The notes under the pieces were generated by a model. The model ran no database searches and was not told the DNA's origin. It saw only the letters and a program-made list of their open reading frames with translations. Shown here one piece after another: positions 1-7,464 of a stretch of 24,901 bases of DNA (position 1 is its first letter; each line of letters opens with the position of its first letter). The translations under genes were made by a program, and so were the position numbers. The stretch lies in contig CAZXOP010000015.1 in NCBI GenBank assembly GCA_964642235.1, positions 1 through 24,901 on the forward strand, read 5' to 3'. Source of the DNA: CAYSND01 sp964642235. Its GTDB lineage: Bacteria; Bacteroidota; Bacteroidia; Bacteroidales; UBA932.

Positions 1-150
1 GAACAAGAGAGAATCGTAGCGATATTGGATAAATTCGATGCATTGGTAAACGATATCTCCGTAGGTCTCCCTGCAGAAATAGAAGCCCGCCGTAAACAGT
101 ACGAATACTATAGAGGTAAACTATTGAATTTTAAGAAACTACCCGCATAA
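1..150 (+). CDS. hsdS: Type I restriction-modification specificity subunit HsdS, C-terminal end (5' truncated by window)
   Basis: Frame 1 is open from the first base to a TAA at 148-150 and gives 49 residues, beginning EQERIVAILDKFDALV and ending LLNFKKLPA. The pattern QERIVAILDKFD, a long helix, then EIEARRKQYEYYRGKLL is the conserved C-terminal helical region of HsdS subunits, the coiled-coil spacer that follows the second target-recognition domain. HsdS reads the DNA target and assembles with HsdM and HsdR. The recognition domains lie to the left of the window, so specificity cannot be read. hsdR starts 19 bp after the stop, so the two are very probably co-transcribed. Partial, but clear. 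Confidence 0.9.
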   Translation, partial: EQERIVAILDKFDALVNDISVGLPAEIEARRKQYEYYRGKLLNFKKLPA

Positions 151-169
151 CACTAAAATACTTACAGCT

Positions 170-3100
170 ATGAATTATAGTCTTATCGCAGAAAACCCCG
201 AGAGCACGGTAATTGCCGAATATATCCCCCCTTACCGTAAGGAGACCTCATATCAGAGTGAGGCAGACCTCGAAAAAGAATTTATTAAAGAGTTACAGGC
301 GCAGGCTTATGAATACCTGCATATTAATTCAGAATCAGAGTTAATAGAGAATCTACGTCTCAGGTTAGAAAAACTTAATAACTATATATTTTCCGATTCT
401 GAATGGGAACAGTTCTTTAAAAATAAAATCTCAAACCAAAATAATGGTATCGAGGAGAAGACCACCATCATCCAAGAGGACCACACACAGCTCCTTACAC
501 GAGATGATGGCACCATAAAAAACATAAATCTTATAGATAAGCAGAATATCCATAATAACCACCTTCAGGTTATTAATCAGTATTCGGTGCTTAAAAACAA
601 TAGATATGATGTTACGATATTAGTAAATGGTTTGCCATTGGTTCATATTGAGCTTAAAAGGAGAGGTGTCGATATTAAAGAGGCTTTTAACCAAATAAAC
701 CGTTACCAAGTGGAGTCATTCTGGGGTGGGAGCGGATTATTCGAATATGTACAGCTATTCGTAATCTCTAACGGTACTTACACCAAATACTACAGTAACA
801 CCACACGTTTTACACATATAAAAGAGTCCGGAGACGGGGCAATAACCAAAGGGAAACGGACAAGCAACAGCTTTGAATTTACATCGTGGTGGGCAGATGC
901 CAAAAACCGCCCCATTATAGATTTAATAGATTTTGGACGTACTTTTTTTGCCAAGCATACCATCCTGAATCTTCTTATAAAATACTGCGTCTTTACCTCC
1001 GATAAGATGCTGTTGGCGATGCGTCCCTACCAAATCGTAGCCACAGAGAAAATCCTAAACAAGATAATTATTTCTAATGGGAGTAAAACTTACGGAACCG
1101 TTAATGGAGGGGGATATATCTGGCACACTACAGGGAGCGGAAAAACGCTGACCTCATTTAAGACTGCCCTCTTGGCAAGTAAACTCCCATTTGTAGAAAA
1201 AGTGCTTTTCGTGGTCGATAGGAAAGACTTAGACTATCAAACCATGAAAGAGTACGATAAGTTTCAGGAGGGGGCTGCCAATAGTAATTCTAATACCGCT
1301 ATTCTAAAAAAACAGTTGGAAGACCCAAAGTGCAAGATTATTATTACCACCATCCAAAAACTTTCAATCCTTATAAAGAGGGGTAAATCCATCCTATTTA
1401 ATCAACATACAGTTATAATCTTCGACGAATGCCACCGCTCTCAATTCGGAGAGATGCATACTGCCATAACTAAAGCCTTTAAGAAATATCACCTCTTTGG
1501 TTTTACAGGTACCCCCATATTTGCTGCTAATTCGAGTAGTAATAGTCAGGCAGACCTGCGTACCACCGAACAGGCTTTTGGCACCAAACTGCACACCTAC
1601 ACTATTGTCGATGCCATTACAGATAAAAATGTACTCCCCTTCCGAATTGATTATATCAGCACCATGAAAGAAGAGGAGAATATAAAAGATGAAAAGGTAT
1701 GGGATATAGACCGCGAAAGGGCATTGGCAGCACCTGAGCGAATAGCCAAAATCGTGGAATACATATTGGAACACTTTGACCAAAAGACTAAACGTAACAG
1801 TTTTTATAAATTAAAAGATCGCCGTTTAGCAGGGTTTAATTCCATCTTTGCAGTCTCCTCTATCGATGTGGCTAAAAGGTATTATACAGAGTTTCAGAAA
1901 CAAATGGCTGACCTGCCAAGCGATAAAAAATTAAAAATAGCTATAATCTATAGTTTCGGTGTAAATGAAGACCTTGAAAATGGGACTATCGGAGATGAAA
2001 GCATCGAGGACACCAAGGCTTTAGACCAAAGTTCAAGAGAATTTCTTGACTCTGCCATCCAAGATTATAACACTCTGTTCAAAACCAATTATGACACTTC
2101 AAGCGATAAATTCCAAAACTACTATAAGGCTGTCTCAAAAAGGGTAAAGGAGCGTGAAATAGATCTCCTTATCGTGGTAAATATGTTCCTGACAGGCTTT
2201 GATGCCACCACCCTCAACACCCTTTGGGTGGATAAAAACCTCCGTCTGCATGGACTTTTACAAGCATTTTCAAGGACAAATCGTATTCTAAACACCATTA
2301 AAACTTTCGGAAATATTGTCTGCTTCCGCAATCTCGAACAACAGACCAATGAAAGTATTGCACTCTTCGGGGACAAAGAGGCAGCAGGGGTGGTTCTGCT
2401 CAAACCTTACGAAGATTACTACTACGGTTATAAAAAGGGGGATAAGGAGATTCCGGGGTATGCCGATTTAGTTGGTGAACTACAAGAAAAATTCCCTGTC
2501 GGAGAGCCGATTGTAGGGAAAGAGCTTCAAAAAGAGTTTATCAAGCTATATGGCTCCATTTTAAGATTAAAAAACATCCTCTCGACATTTGATAGGTTTA
2601 TAGGAGAGGAGATTCTTTCTGCAAGAGATGTACAGGATTACCACAGTATCTATATAACCCTCTATAACGAGCACCGTAAAGAGAGAGAAGCAGATAGCGA
2701 AAATATTAATGATGATATAGTGTTTGAAATAGAGTTGATAAAGCAGATCGAAATCAACATTGATTATATTCTCGCACTCATTAAGAAATACCATGAGAGT
2801 CACCTGACAGATAGAGAAATAGTCGTCAGCATTACCAAAGCCATTAACTCGAGCATCGAACTTCGAAATAAAAAAGAGCTTATTGAACAGTTTGTCGATT
2901 CATTAACCCCATCCACCCAAGTAGATGATGATTGGCACTCCTTCGTCAAGGAAAAAAGGAGAGAGGAGTTAGAGAGGATAATAGTTGAAGAAAATCTAAA
3001 TAAAGAAGAGACTTATAAGTTTATCTCAAATGCCTTTAGAGATGGTTTTATTCAAACCACAGGAACTGCAATAAGCAGCGTTCTCCCCCCTATTTCGAGG

Positions 3101-3214
3101 TTTACACAGAGTGGTGACCGCACTAAGAAAAAAGAGTCTGTCCTCGAAAAATTTAAAGCATTTTTCAATAAGTTTTGGAACATTTCGAGTCAGAATTTTA
3201 TGGAGAATCTATAA
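170..3214 (+). CDS. hsdR: Type I restriction enzyme motor/nuclease subunit HsdR (EcoR124-like)
   Basis: 1014 residues, full length for the family. HsdR cuts unmodified DNA after ATP-driven translocation, in complex with HsdS and HsdM. An N-terminal PD-(D/E)XK nuclease core is visible: Asp147 in NRYDVTILVNG and Glu161/Lys163 in HIELKRRG. The superfamily 2 motor follows: Walker A TGSGKT (321-326), VVDRKDLDYQ, DECH box (419-422), motif III GFTGTPIF, and later TGFDATTLNTLWVDK with motif VI QAFSRTNR. The C-terminal helical region presumably docks on the methylase. The ATG at 170 is the first in frame and sits 19 bp after hsdS. No frameshift or lost catalytic residue is seen, so the subunit looks functional. 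The organisation resembles EcoR124/EcoprrI-type HsdR rather than EcoKI. Confidence 0.96.
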   Translation: MNYSLIAENPESTVIAEYIPPYRKETSYQSEADLEKEFIKELQAQAYEYLHINSESELIENLRLRLEKLNNYIFSDSEWEQFFKNKISNQNNGIEEKTTIIQEDHTQLLTRDDGTIKNINLIDKQNIHNNHLQVINQYSVLKNNRYDVTILVNGLPLVHIELKRRGVDIKEAFNQINRYQVESFWGGSGLFEYVQLFVISNGTYTKYYSNTTRFTHIKESGDGAITKGKRTSNSFEFTSWWADAKNRPIIDLIDFGRTFFAKHTILNLLIKYCVFTSDKMLLAMRPYQIVATEKILNKIIISNGSKTYGTVNGGGYIWHTTGSGKTLTSFKTALLASKLPFVEKVLFVVDRKDLDYQTMKEYDKFQEGAANSNSNTAILKKQLEDPKCKIIITTIQKLSILIKRGKSILFNQHTVIIFDECHRSQFGEMHTAITKAFKKYHLFGFTGTPIFAANSSSNSQADLRTTEQAFGTKLHTYTIVDAITDKNVLPFRIDYISTMKEEENIKDEKVWDIDRERALAAPERIAKIVEYILEHFDQKTKRNSFYKLKDRRLAGFNSIFAVSSIDVAKRYYTEFQKQMADLPSDKKLKIAIIYSFGVNEDLENGTIGDESIEDTKALDQSSREFLDSAIQDYNTLFKTNYDTSSDKFQNYYKAVSKRVKEREIDLLIVVNMFLTGFDATTLNTLWVDKNLRLHGLLQAFSRTNRILNTIKTFGNIVCFRNLEQQTNESIALFGDKEAAGVVLLKPYEDYYYGYKKGDKEIPGYADLVGELQEKFPVGEPIVGKELQKEFIKLYGSILRLKNILSTFDRFIGEEILSARDVQDYHSIYITLYNEHRKEREADSENINDDIVFEIELIKQIEINIDYILALIKKYHESHLTDREIVVSITKAINSSIELRNKKELIEQFVDSLTPSTQVDDDWHSFVKEKRREELERIIVEENLNKEETYKFISNAFRDGFIQTTGTAISSVLPPISRFTQSGDRTKKKESVLEKFKAFFNKFWNISSQNFMENL

Positions 3215-3366
3215 AAAATGACGGAGAATCATGTACCACCCTCTCTTCTGTCACTATAGTTCTCCAACTAATGGCTGGAGATTTATATCGTATTAAATCG
3301 CAGATTTCTACTAAGTTTCGTATATAGGTTACTGAACGCTTAAAAAAGATGAAAGGAGGAGGGTTG

Positions 3367-3416
3367 GGCGTGATTTTGGGAATTACATTCCTGAATTTGG
3401 CGTGATTTTGGGAATT
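3367..3416 (+). repeat. Tandem pair of 18-bp direct repeats upstream of the ATPase gene
   Basis: The 18-mer GGCGTGATTTTGGGAATT occurs at 3367-3384 and again at 3399-3416, a 32-bp period, with 14 unrelated bases between. It lies in the 251-bp gap between hsdR and the ATPase start at 3466 and just upstream of that gene's probable promoter. An operator or regulator-binding pair is the natural reading, but no binding protein is indicated. The rest of the gap (3215-3366) shows no convincing gene or strong terminator. Confidence 0.7.
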
Positions 3417-3420
3417 GAAT

Positions 3421-3451
3421 GTTGTTTTTACAGAACTTTTTATTATTTTTG
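3421..3451 (+). promoter_or_regulatory. Probable Bacteroidota promoter of the DUF4143 ATPase
   Basis: TATTTTTG at 3444-3451 matches the Bacteroidota -7 consensus TAnnTTTG. A weak -33 element, GTTG, sits at 3421-3424, 19 bp upstream. Transcription would begin about 5-8 bases downstream of the -7 box, leaving a very short leader before the ATG at 3466. This argues against the upstream TTG at 3415, which would lie within the promoter. Confidence 0.55.
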
Positions 3452-3465
3452 TGAAAAATATTTTT

Positions 3466-4710
3466 ATGAAAGCTCGGAAAATAACATCTGTAATTGAGGG
3501 GAAAAAAGATTCTTATTCGAGAATAATTGTTTTTACAGGAGCTCGACAGGTTGGAAAAACTACTTGTGCAAGAAATATCTTACCGGAATATGATTATCTT
3601 TCTATAGAAGACCCTATTATTAGAAAAGATTACTTGAAATTAACAGCCGCCCAATGGAACTACCTTTACCCTAAAGCCATTTTAGATGAAATCCAGAAAG
3701 AGCCACAACTTATGGAGAGCATTAAGTCTGTTTACGACCAATATGACTCTGTTAGATATCTGCTTTTAGGCTCAAGTCAATTAACACTCTTGAAACAGGT
3801 AAAAGAGTCTCTTGCAGGAAGATGTGTTTTATTCGATTTGTACCCTTTAACTCTTCCGGAATTATGCACTAAAGAGTGGAATGATTCAGTAGAAAATTCT
3901 TTATTTCAGGAATTAATACTTAATCCAAGTAAAAAGCTATCGCTCCTCCCATCATTTAATTTAGACAAAAAAATGCCTGAAAAAGATGATGCGTGGAGAC
4001 ATTATATGAAATACGGGGGGTATCCTATATTGACACAAAACATTAATGAAGAGGAGCGTTTTGAGTGGTTAAGAAATTATGTACGGACATATTTAGAAAG
4101 AGATGTGCGTGATTTAGCTTCTTTTAGGGACTTGCAACCTTTTATAAAACTGCAACAAGCTTTAGCCGTTCAGACAGGATGTATAATAAATGCTTCTGAA
4201 CTTGGTGGAAGAATAGGGATGAGTGCTAAAACCGTGCAGAGGTACATCCAATATTTAGAACTCAGCTATCAGACCATTACCCTTCCCGCATGGGATCGTA
4301 ATAAAACTAAAAGACTAACCAAGGCCCCTAAAATTCATTATTTAGACAACGGGGTATTACAGGCAATATTACAGAAAAGAGGCAATATATCTGGTCATGA
4401 GTACGAAAGTTTAGTAATAGCTGAGCTTTTTAAACAGGCTAAAAACATCCAATCTTGTGCAAATTTTTATCATCTCCGCACCCAAGATGGAAAAGAGATA
4501 GACTTGATTATTGAGACACAAGATGGCTATTTCGCATTTGAAATTAAACAGACCGAAGCGGTAAATAAAAGTGACATTAAGCATTTTCGCGATTTGGAGA
4601 CGCTTCTTGACAAACCCCTAATTCATGCTTTTGTGCTCTCTGATGACCGCACTACCACTCACTTCTCTGAAAACATAACATCAGTTAATGCTGCAATGTT
4701 CTTAGGGTAG
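3466..4710 (+). CDS. AAA-type ATPase with DUF4143 C-terminal domain
   Basis: 414 residues from the ATG at 3466. The frame is open from a TTG at 3415, but that would place the start inside the promoter. Walker A is GARQVGKTT (about 25-33) and Walker B is AILDEIQ. GSSQLTLLKQVKESLAGR is a sensor-1/arginine region, followed by the family hallmarks LYPLTLPEL, KYGGYP and YVRTYLERDVRDL. The C-terminal DUF4143 part has a winged-helix-like stretch (SAKTVQRYIQYLE) and ends in a PD-(D/E)XK-like fold: KEIDLIIE then FAFEIKQTEA. Family members are common, often orphan genes in Bacteroidota, and their physiological role is poorly established. It lies downstream of hsdR but has its own promoter, so membership in the restriction system is not shown. 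It converges on the glycosidase gene, 16 bp apart. Confidence 0.9.
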   Translation: MKARKITSVIEGKKDSYSRIIVFTGARQVGKTTCARNILPEYDYLSIEDPIIRKDYLKLTAAQWNYLYPKAILDEIQKEPQLMESIKSVYDQYDSVRYLLLGSSQLTLLKQVKESLAGRCVLFDLYPLTLPELCTKEWNDSVENSLFQELILNPSKKLSLLPSFNLDKKMPEKDDAWRHYMKYGGYPILTQNINEEERFEWLRNYVRTYLERDVRDLASFRDLQPFIKLQQALAVQTGCIINASELGGRIGMSAKTVQRYIQYLELSYQTITLPAWDRNKTKRLTKAPKIHYLDNGVLQAILQKRGNISGHEYESLVIAELFKQAKNIQSCANFYHLRTQDGKEIDLIIETQDGYFAFEIKQTEAVNKSDIKHFRDLETLLDKPLIHAFVLSDDRTTTHFSENITSVNAAMFLG

Positions 4711-4726
4711 AGCTACTGATAAAAAG

Positions 4727-6253
4727 TTAGGGCGTCAGAATCGTAAGTCCTGCGGTAATGTTGTGCTTTTTTCCTTTTATGATAAGTTTATATTTGGTGT
4801 TGCTTTTTACTTCGATTTGTTTGGTGTCGCTGTTATAGACTATGTCGGTAACCACTCCACCAAAATGAAGATTAGTTATGCCGTGTGTCCCATTTTCACT
4901 CTTTAAATCCCATACAACCTGTTTTTTAAGGGCATTGACCTCACGAAAACCCATTACATTTTCTATTAAAAGCGAAATAGGACCAAGTGCAGACCATCCG
5001 CAAAAGTCCGGTCTTGCCCTACGACCATGTTCGGTGGAGGGTTTATCCTCAGAAGGGGCATAGCACTCCCATACTGTGTTGGGTTCCACACTCTTATATG
5101 TCCTCAACTGTTGTTGTAAAACATTCATTGCCAAGGCATCCGCAAGTTCGTAATACCCGTATTTTTCTAGAGCTTTTGTCCCCATATATACCATTGGAAG
5201 CCATATTCCACCCCTCCAATAATCCCCTGTGGCTCCATTAAAATCTCTGTCGTCCCTTGAAAGGGAGACCCATGGGTATTTCCCACCCATATATTTATCA
5301 CTCCTCATATATTCTACCATGCGTGCAGCCTGCTCCTTTGAGGGGATTTCTGCTAACATTGCCCAGAAAGAGGCGGGAGTTTTTATTTTACAATGTTCTC
5401 CACTCTTAATATCCACATCATAATAAAATCCATCCTCTTCGTTCCAATATTTCTCATTAATAATGCTCTTTAGCTCTTCGTAGCGTCCTTTCCAAAGTTT
5501 TGTCCCCTTTTTGTCTCCGCAAAGAGCCGAAAGACGACTAATGTAAAGAGCCGAGAGGGCTTGTTGAGAAATGGCATCTATCCACATTATATTATAATAT
5601 CCTCCGGCATCTCTACCGCGTGGGGTATTGTCCATTCCGCTTGCCCCACCTGTCCAAGAAAAACCTATTATCTTACCGGAATCATCTTTTATCACTTTCC
5701 TAAAAATAGGATTAGGACTAATAGCCTCGTTTTTATCGTTATAGGGGATGGTATTAAAGTATTCAAAATGTCTCTGTAAAAATTTCTTCTCTCTTAATAC
5801 ATAATTTATATGACCTTTATCGGCGGTAAAAACATAATTGTCATGCTCTATCCATGCAAAAAGAGGGGGATTATCCCTTAGATGAACTCTTAGAGGGGTA
5901 GGAATATCTTCGTGGATAGGGAAATAGAGGTTATCTAAAGTCTGTTTCCCGGGGTATGCCGCAGGTGCATATTTGGAGAACATTACCATGAAACAAGAAT
6001 CCCAAATCCAAATCTGATCTTCATAACAGTTTTCATCGAGATATGGGGAGGCAGGTAGCCCTTCGGGACCTATTCTAACTCTATCGGCTGCTATCTCCCA
6101 TGTCTTTTCGTATAAAGCGACTATTTCGCTATCGGGATATATAACCTTAGGTATTTCATTTTGCCAATTAATACCGGCAGCATCTGAGGGTTTCTGTGCC
6201 CATATTATATTTACGGACATAATCAGAATTAGTAATAATGATAATCGTTTCAT
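4727..6253 (-). CDS. Exported MGH1/GH63-like (alpha/alpha)6 glycoside hydrolase
   Basis: 508 residues with a signal peptide (MKRLSLLLILIMSVNIIWAQ, cleaved near Ala19-Gln20), so periplasmic or outside. The fold family is indicated by EDQIWIWDSCFMVMFSKYA, FSWTGGASGMDNTPRGRD, DYWRGGIWLPMVYM and TVWECYAPSE. In GH63/GH37-type trehalase-like enzymes the Asp of the GMDNTPRG-type motif is the general acid and a Glu in the E-x-Y-x-P motif the base; both are present. A small beta domain ends the protein (residues about 440-508). The substrate, probably an alpha-linked glucoside or mannoside, cannot be told from sequence. The start codon once overlapped the transporter stop as ATGA (6250-6253). The nuclease insertion now leaves it 58 bp downstream of the nuclease stop, with no obvious promoter of its own. 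Confidence 0.85.
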   Translation of the reverse strand: MKRLSLLLILIMSVNIIWAQKPSDAAGINWQNEIPKVIYPDSEIVALYEKTWEIAADRVRIGPEGLPASPYLDENCYEDQIWIWDSCFMVMFSKYAPAAYPGKQTLDNLYFPIHEDIPTPLRVHLRDNPPLFAWIEHDNYVFTADKGHINYVLREKKFLQRHFEYFNTIPYNDKNEAISPNPIFRKVIKDDSGKIIGFSWTGGASGMDNTPRGRDAGGYYNIMWIDAISQQALSALYISRLSALCGDKKGTKLWKGRYEELKSIINEKYWNEEDGFYYDVDIKSGEHCKIKTPASFWAMLAEIPSKEQAARMVEYMRSDKYMGGKYPWVSLSRDDRDFNGATGDYWRGGIWLPMVYMGTKALEKYGYYELADALAMNVLQQQLRTYKSVEPNTVWECYAPSEDKPSTEHGRRARPDFCGWSALGPISLLIENVMGFREVNALKKQVVWDLKSENGTHGITNLHFGGVVTDIVYNSDTKQIEVKSNTKYKLIIKGKKHNITAGLTILTP

Positions 6254-6260
6254 ATATTTT

Positions 6261-6311
6261 TATTTTTCCTCCCTTGTTGAATCATCTGCCAGCTATTAAA
6301 GAGGTTCTGCC
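6261..6311. repeat. 51-bp direct repeat, left copy (ancestral transporter 3' end)
   Basis: Perfect 51-bp match to 7473-7523; the flanking bases differ on both sides. Read on the minus strand it encodes the last codons of the transporter (QNLFNSWQMIQQGRKN). In this copy the frame continues as AAA AAT ATA TGA, with the TGA at 6250-6252 overlapping the glycosidase ATG (6251-6253). The nuclease stop codon abuts its other edge at 6312-6314. This copy therefore marks the pre-insertion gene junction. Confidence 0.95.
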
Positions 6312-7415
6312 TTAAAATAGTTTTTTCAAATCCTCAATATCCGGCAGAGCCTTACGAAGTCGTTCCGGCATATCTTTAGAAGTATGGTATGTAGCAACTC
6401 CCATCGGTTTGTTATAATCACGAACTGCAAACTCTACAAAGGTTTGATTTATTTCCCTACAAAGGATTATTCCTATAGAAGGATTTTCATGCGGTTTTCT
6501 GATATATGTATCTAAGACAGACAGATAAGTATTAAGCTGTCCCAAATAAGAGGTACGGAATTTTCCGTATTTCAATTCGACCGCGACTAGGGAATTAAGC
6601 TCCCGATTGAAAAAGAGCAAATCAATGTACATTTCTTCTCCTGCAACCTCCATGCGATATTGATTGCCTATAAAGCTGAAATCTTCCCCAAAGGTCATGA
6701 TGAACTTCTTCACATTGGCAACAATCGCCTTTTCTACTATTTTTTCGTCTAAATCCTCCTCCTCTTCATTCAGTTCCTCAACATTGATGAAATCAAGCAA
6801 GTATTCATCTTTGAATGAACAAACAGCTTTTAGAGCTTGCTTAGTATCAGGCAATGTTTGTGTGAAATTGTTAAGCATCGTTCCCCGATGGCTATACAGA
6901 TCTGCTTTTAAGTAATCCCTTAAAGTGTATTTACTCCAATAGCGAGTAGCACACTCATGTATATAAAATAGCCTTGCTTCCAAAGTCTTAGCTTTGGATA
7001 TTATTTCAGTATGATGACTAAAGCCGATTGAAAGGAAGTCTGACCAGTTAACTTCATCCGCCACTGGCTGATGAAGTTCTACAAGAAGTAATTTTTCATT
7101 CAACATCAAATCATCAGCCAGCGGCTGATGATTTAAAACTTTGTCCCACTCCTCATAAAAAATACGCATATTTCTTATGCTTGTTGCTGAAAATCCCCTC
7201 AGCCCGGGCAACTCTTTTTGCAGCAGAGAAGATATTTGTTCAATTGCACCCTTCCCCCAAAAGCCTATACGGGAATTTTTCGACACATAACGTCCGATGC
7301 CGTAATAAAGAGATAGCTGTTCCTTATTCACCGATGCGGCTGCACGGTACTGGCTGCGTAAGATAGCCTCTTTTATGGCCTTTACTGCTTCCGTATAATT
7401 CTGATTTATATCCAT
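6312..7415 (-). CDS. DUF1016 (YhcG-like) PD-(D/E)XK nuclease, inserted between two operon genes
   Basis: 367 residues. The N-terminal DUF1016 region has the family signature: LYYGIGRYVS, GFWGKGAIEQIS, LPGLRGFSATSIRNMRIFYEEW. A variable linker (about 92-125) contains two similar units, HQPLADD (96-102) and HQPVADE (115-121), each encoded by a palindrome. The C-terminal nuclease domain has Asp265 (EMYIDLLFFNREL), Glu280 and Lys282 (VAVELKYGKF), then the conserved GQLNTYLSVLD; the catalytic set looks intact. Members are related to Holliday-junction-resolvase-like nucleases and are frequent beside type I restriction loci. The cellular role is not well established. The gene fills almost all of a 1161-bp unit between 51-bp direct repeats and carries its own candidate -7 box, which suggests recent acquisition as a single-gene unit. 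Confidence 0.9.
   Translation of the reverse strand: MDINQNYTEAVKAIKEAILRSQYRAAASVNKEQLSLYYGIGRYVSKNSRIGFWGKGAIEQISSLLQKELPGLRGFSATSIRNMRIFYEEWDKVLNHQPLADDLMLNEKLLLVELHQPVADEVNWSDFLSIGFSHHTEIISKAKTLEARLFYIHECATRYWSKYTLRDYLKADLYSHRGTMLNNFTQTLPDTKQALKAVCSFKDEYLLDFINVEELNEEEEDLDEKIVEKAIVANVKKFIMTFGEDFSFIGNQYRMEVAGEEMYIDLLFFNRELNSLVAVELKYGKFRTSYLGQLNTYLSVLDTYIRKPHENPSIGIILCREINQTFVEFAVRDYNKPMGVATYHTSKDMPERLRKALPDIEDLKKLF
7050..7078. repeat. Imperfect palindrome inside the DUF1016 gene
   Basis: The arms AACTTCATC (7050-7058) and GATGAAGTT (7070-7078) are perfectly complementary. They enclose a further GCC/GGC pair with one mismatch and an ACT loop. On the coding strand it specifies ELHQPVADEV. 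It resembles the second palindrome 30 bp away at the protein level. Confidence 0.8.
7108..7134. repeat. Perfect 12-bp-arm palindrome inside the DUF1016 gene
   Basis: AAATCATCAGCC (7108-7119), loop AGC, GGCTGATGATTT (7123-7134): a perfect 12-bp stem with a 3-base loop. It encodes NHQPLADD on the minus strand. Both palindromes share the core GCC-NNN-GGC flanked by AT-rich arms, a REP-like pattern lying in the family's variable linker. Confidence 0.85.
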
Positions 7416-7435
7416 TCGCTCTTTATTATATGCGA

Positions 7436-7451
7436 CAAAAGTACAAAAATA
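7436..7451 (-). promoter_or_regulatory. Candidate -7 boxes of the DUF1016 gene inside the inserted unit
   Basis: On the minus strand TATTTTTG (7444-7451) and TACTTTTG (7436-7443) lie side by side, both fitting TAnnTTTG, 21-36 bp before the ATG at 7415. A TTTG at 7459-7462 is only 15 bp from the nearer box instead of the usual 19-21, so a proper -33 is not evident. The unit probably brings its own, perhaps weak, promoter. Confidence 0.4.
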
Positions 7452-7464
7452 ATGCTGGCAAATC

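Noticed and set aside
1..3214. Possible phase-variable or invertible hsdS locus
   Set aside because: Only the last 49 codons of hsdS are present; no inverted repeats, second hsdS or recombinase gene is visible here.
3215..3366. Imperfect stem TGACGGAGAA/TTCTGTCA after hsdR as a terminator
   Set aside because: The pairing is interrupted, the loop is long and no T-tract follows.
3415..3465. TTG at 3415 as start of the DUF4143 ATPase, adding 17 residues
   Set aside because: The extension lies over the -33/-7 promoter and lacks family similarity; the ATG at 3466 begins a typical N-terminus.
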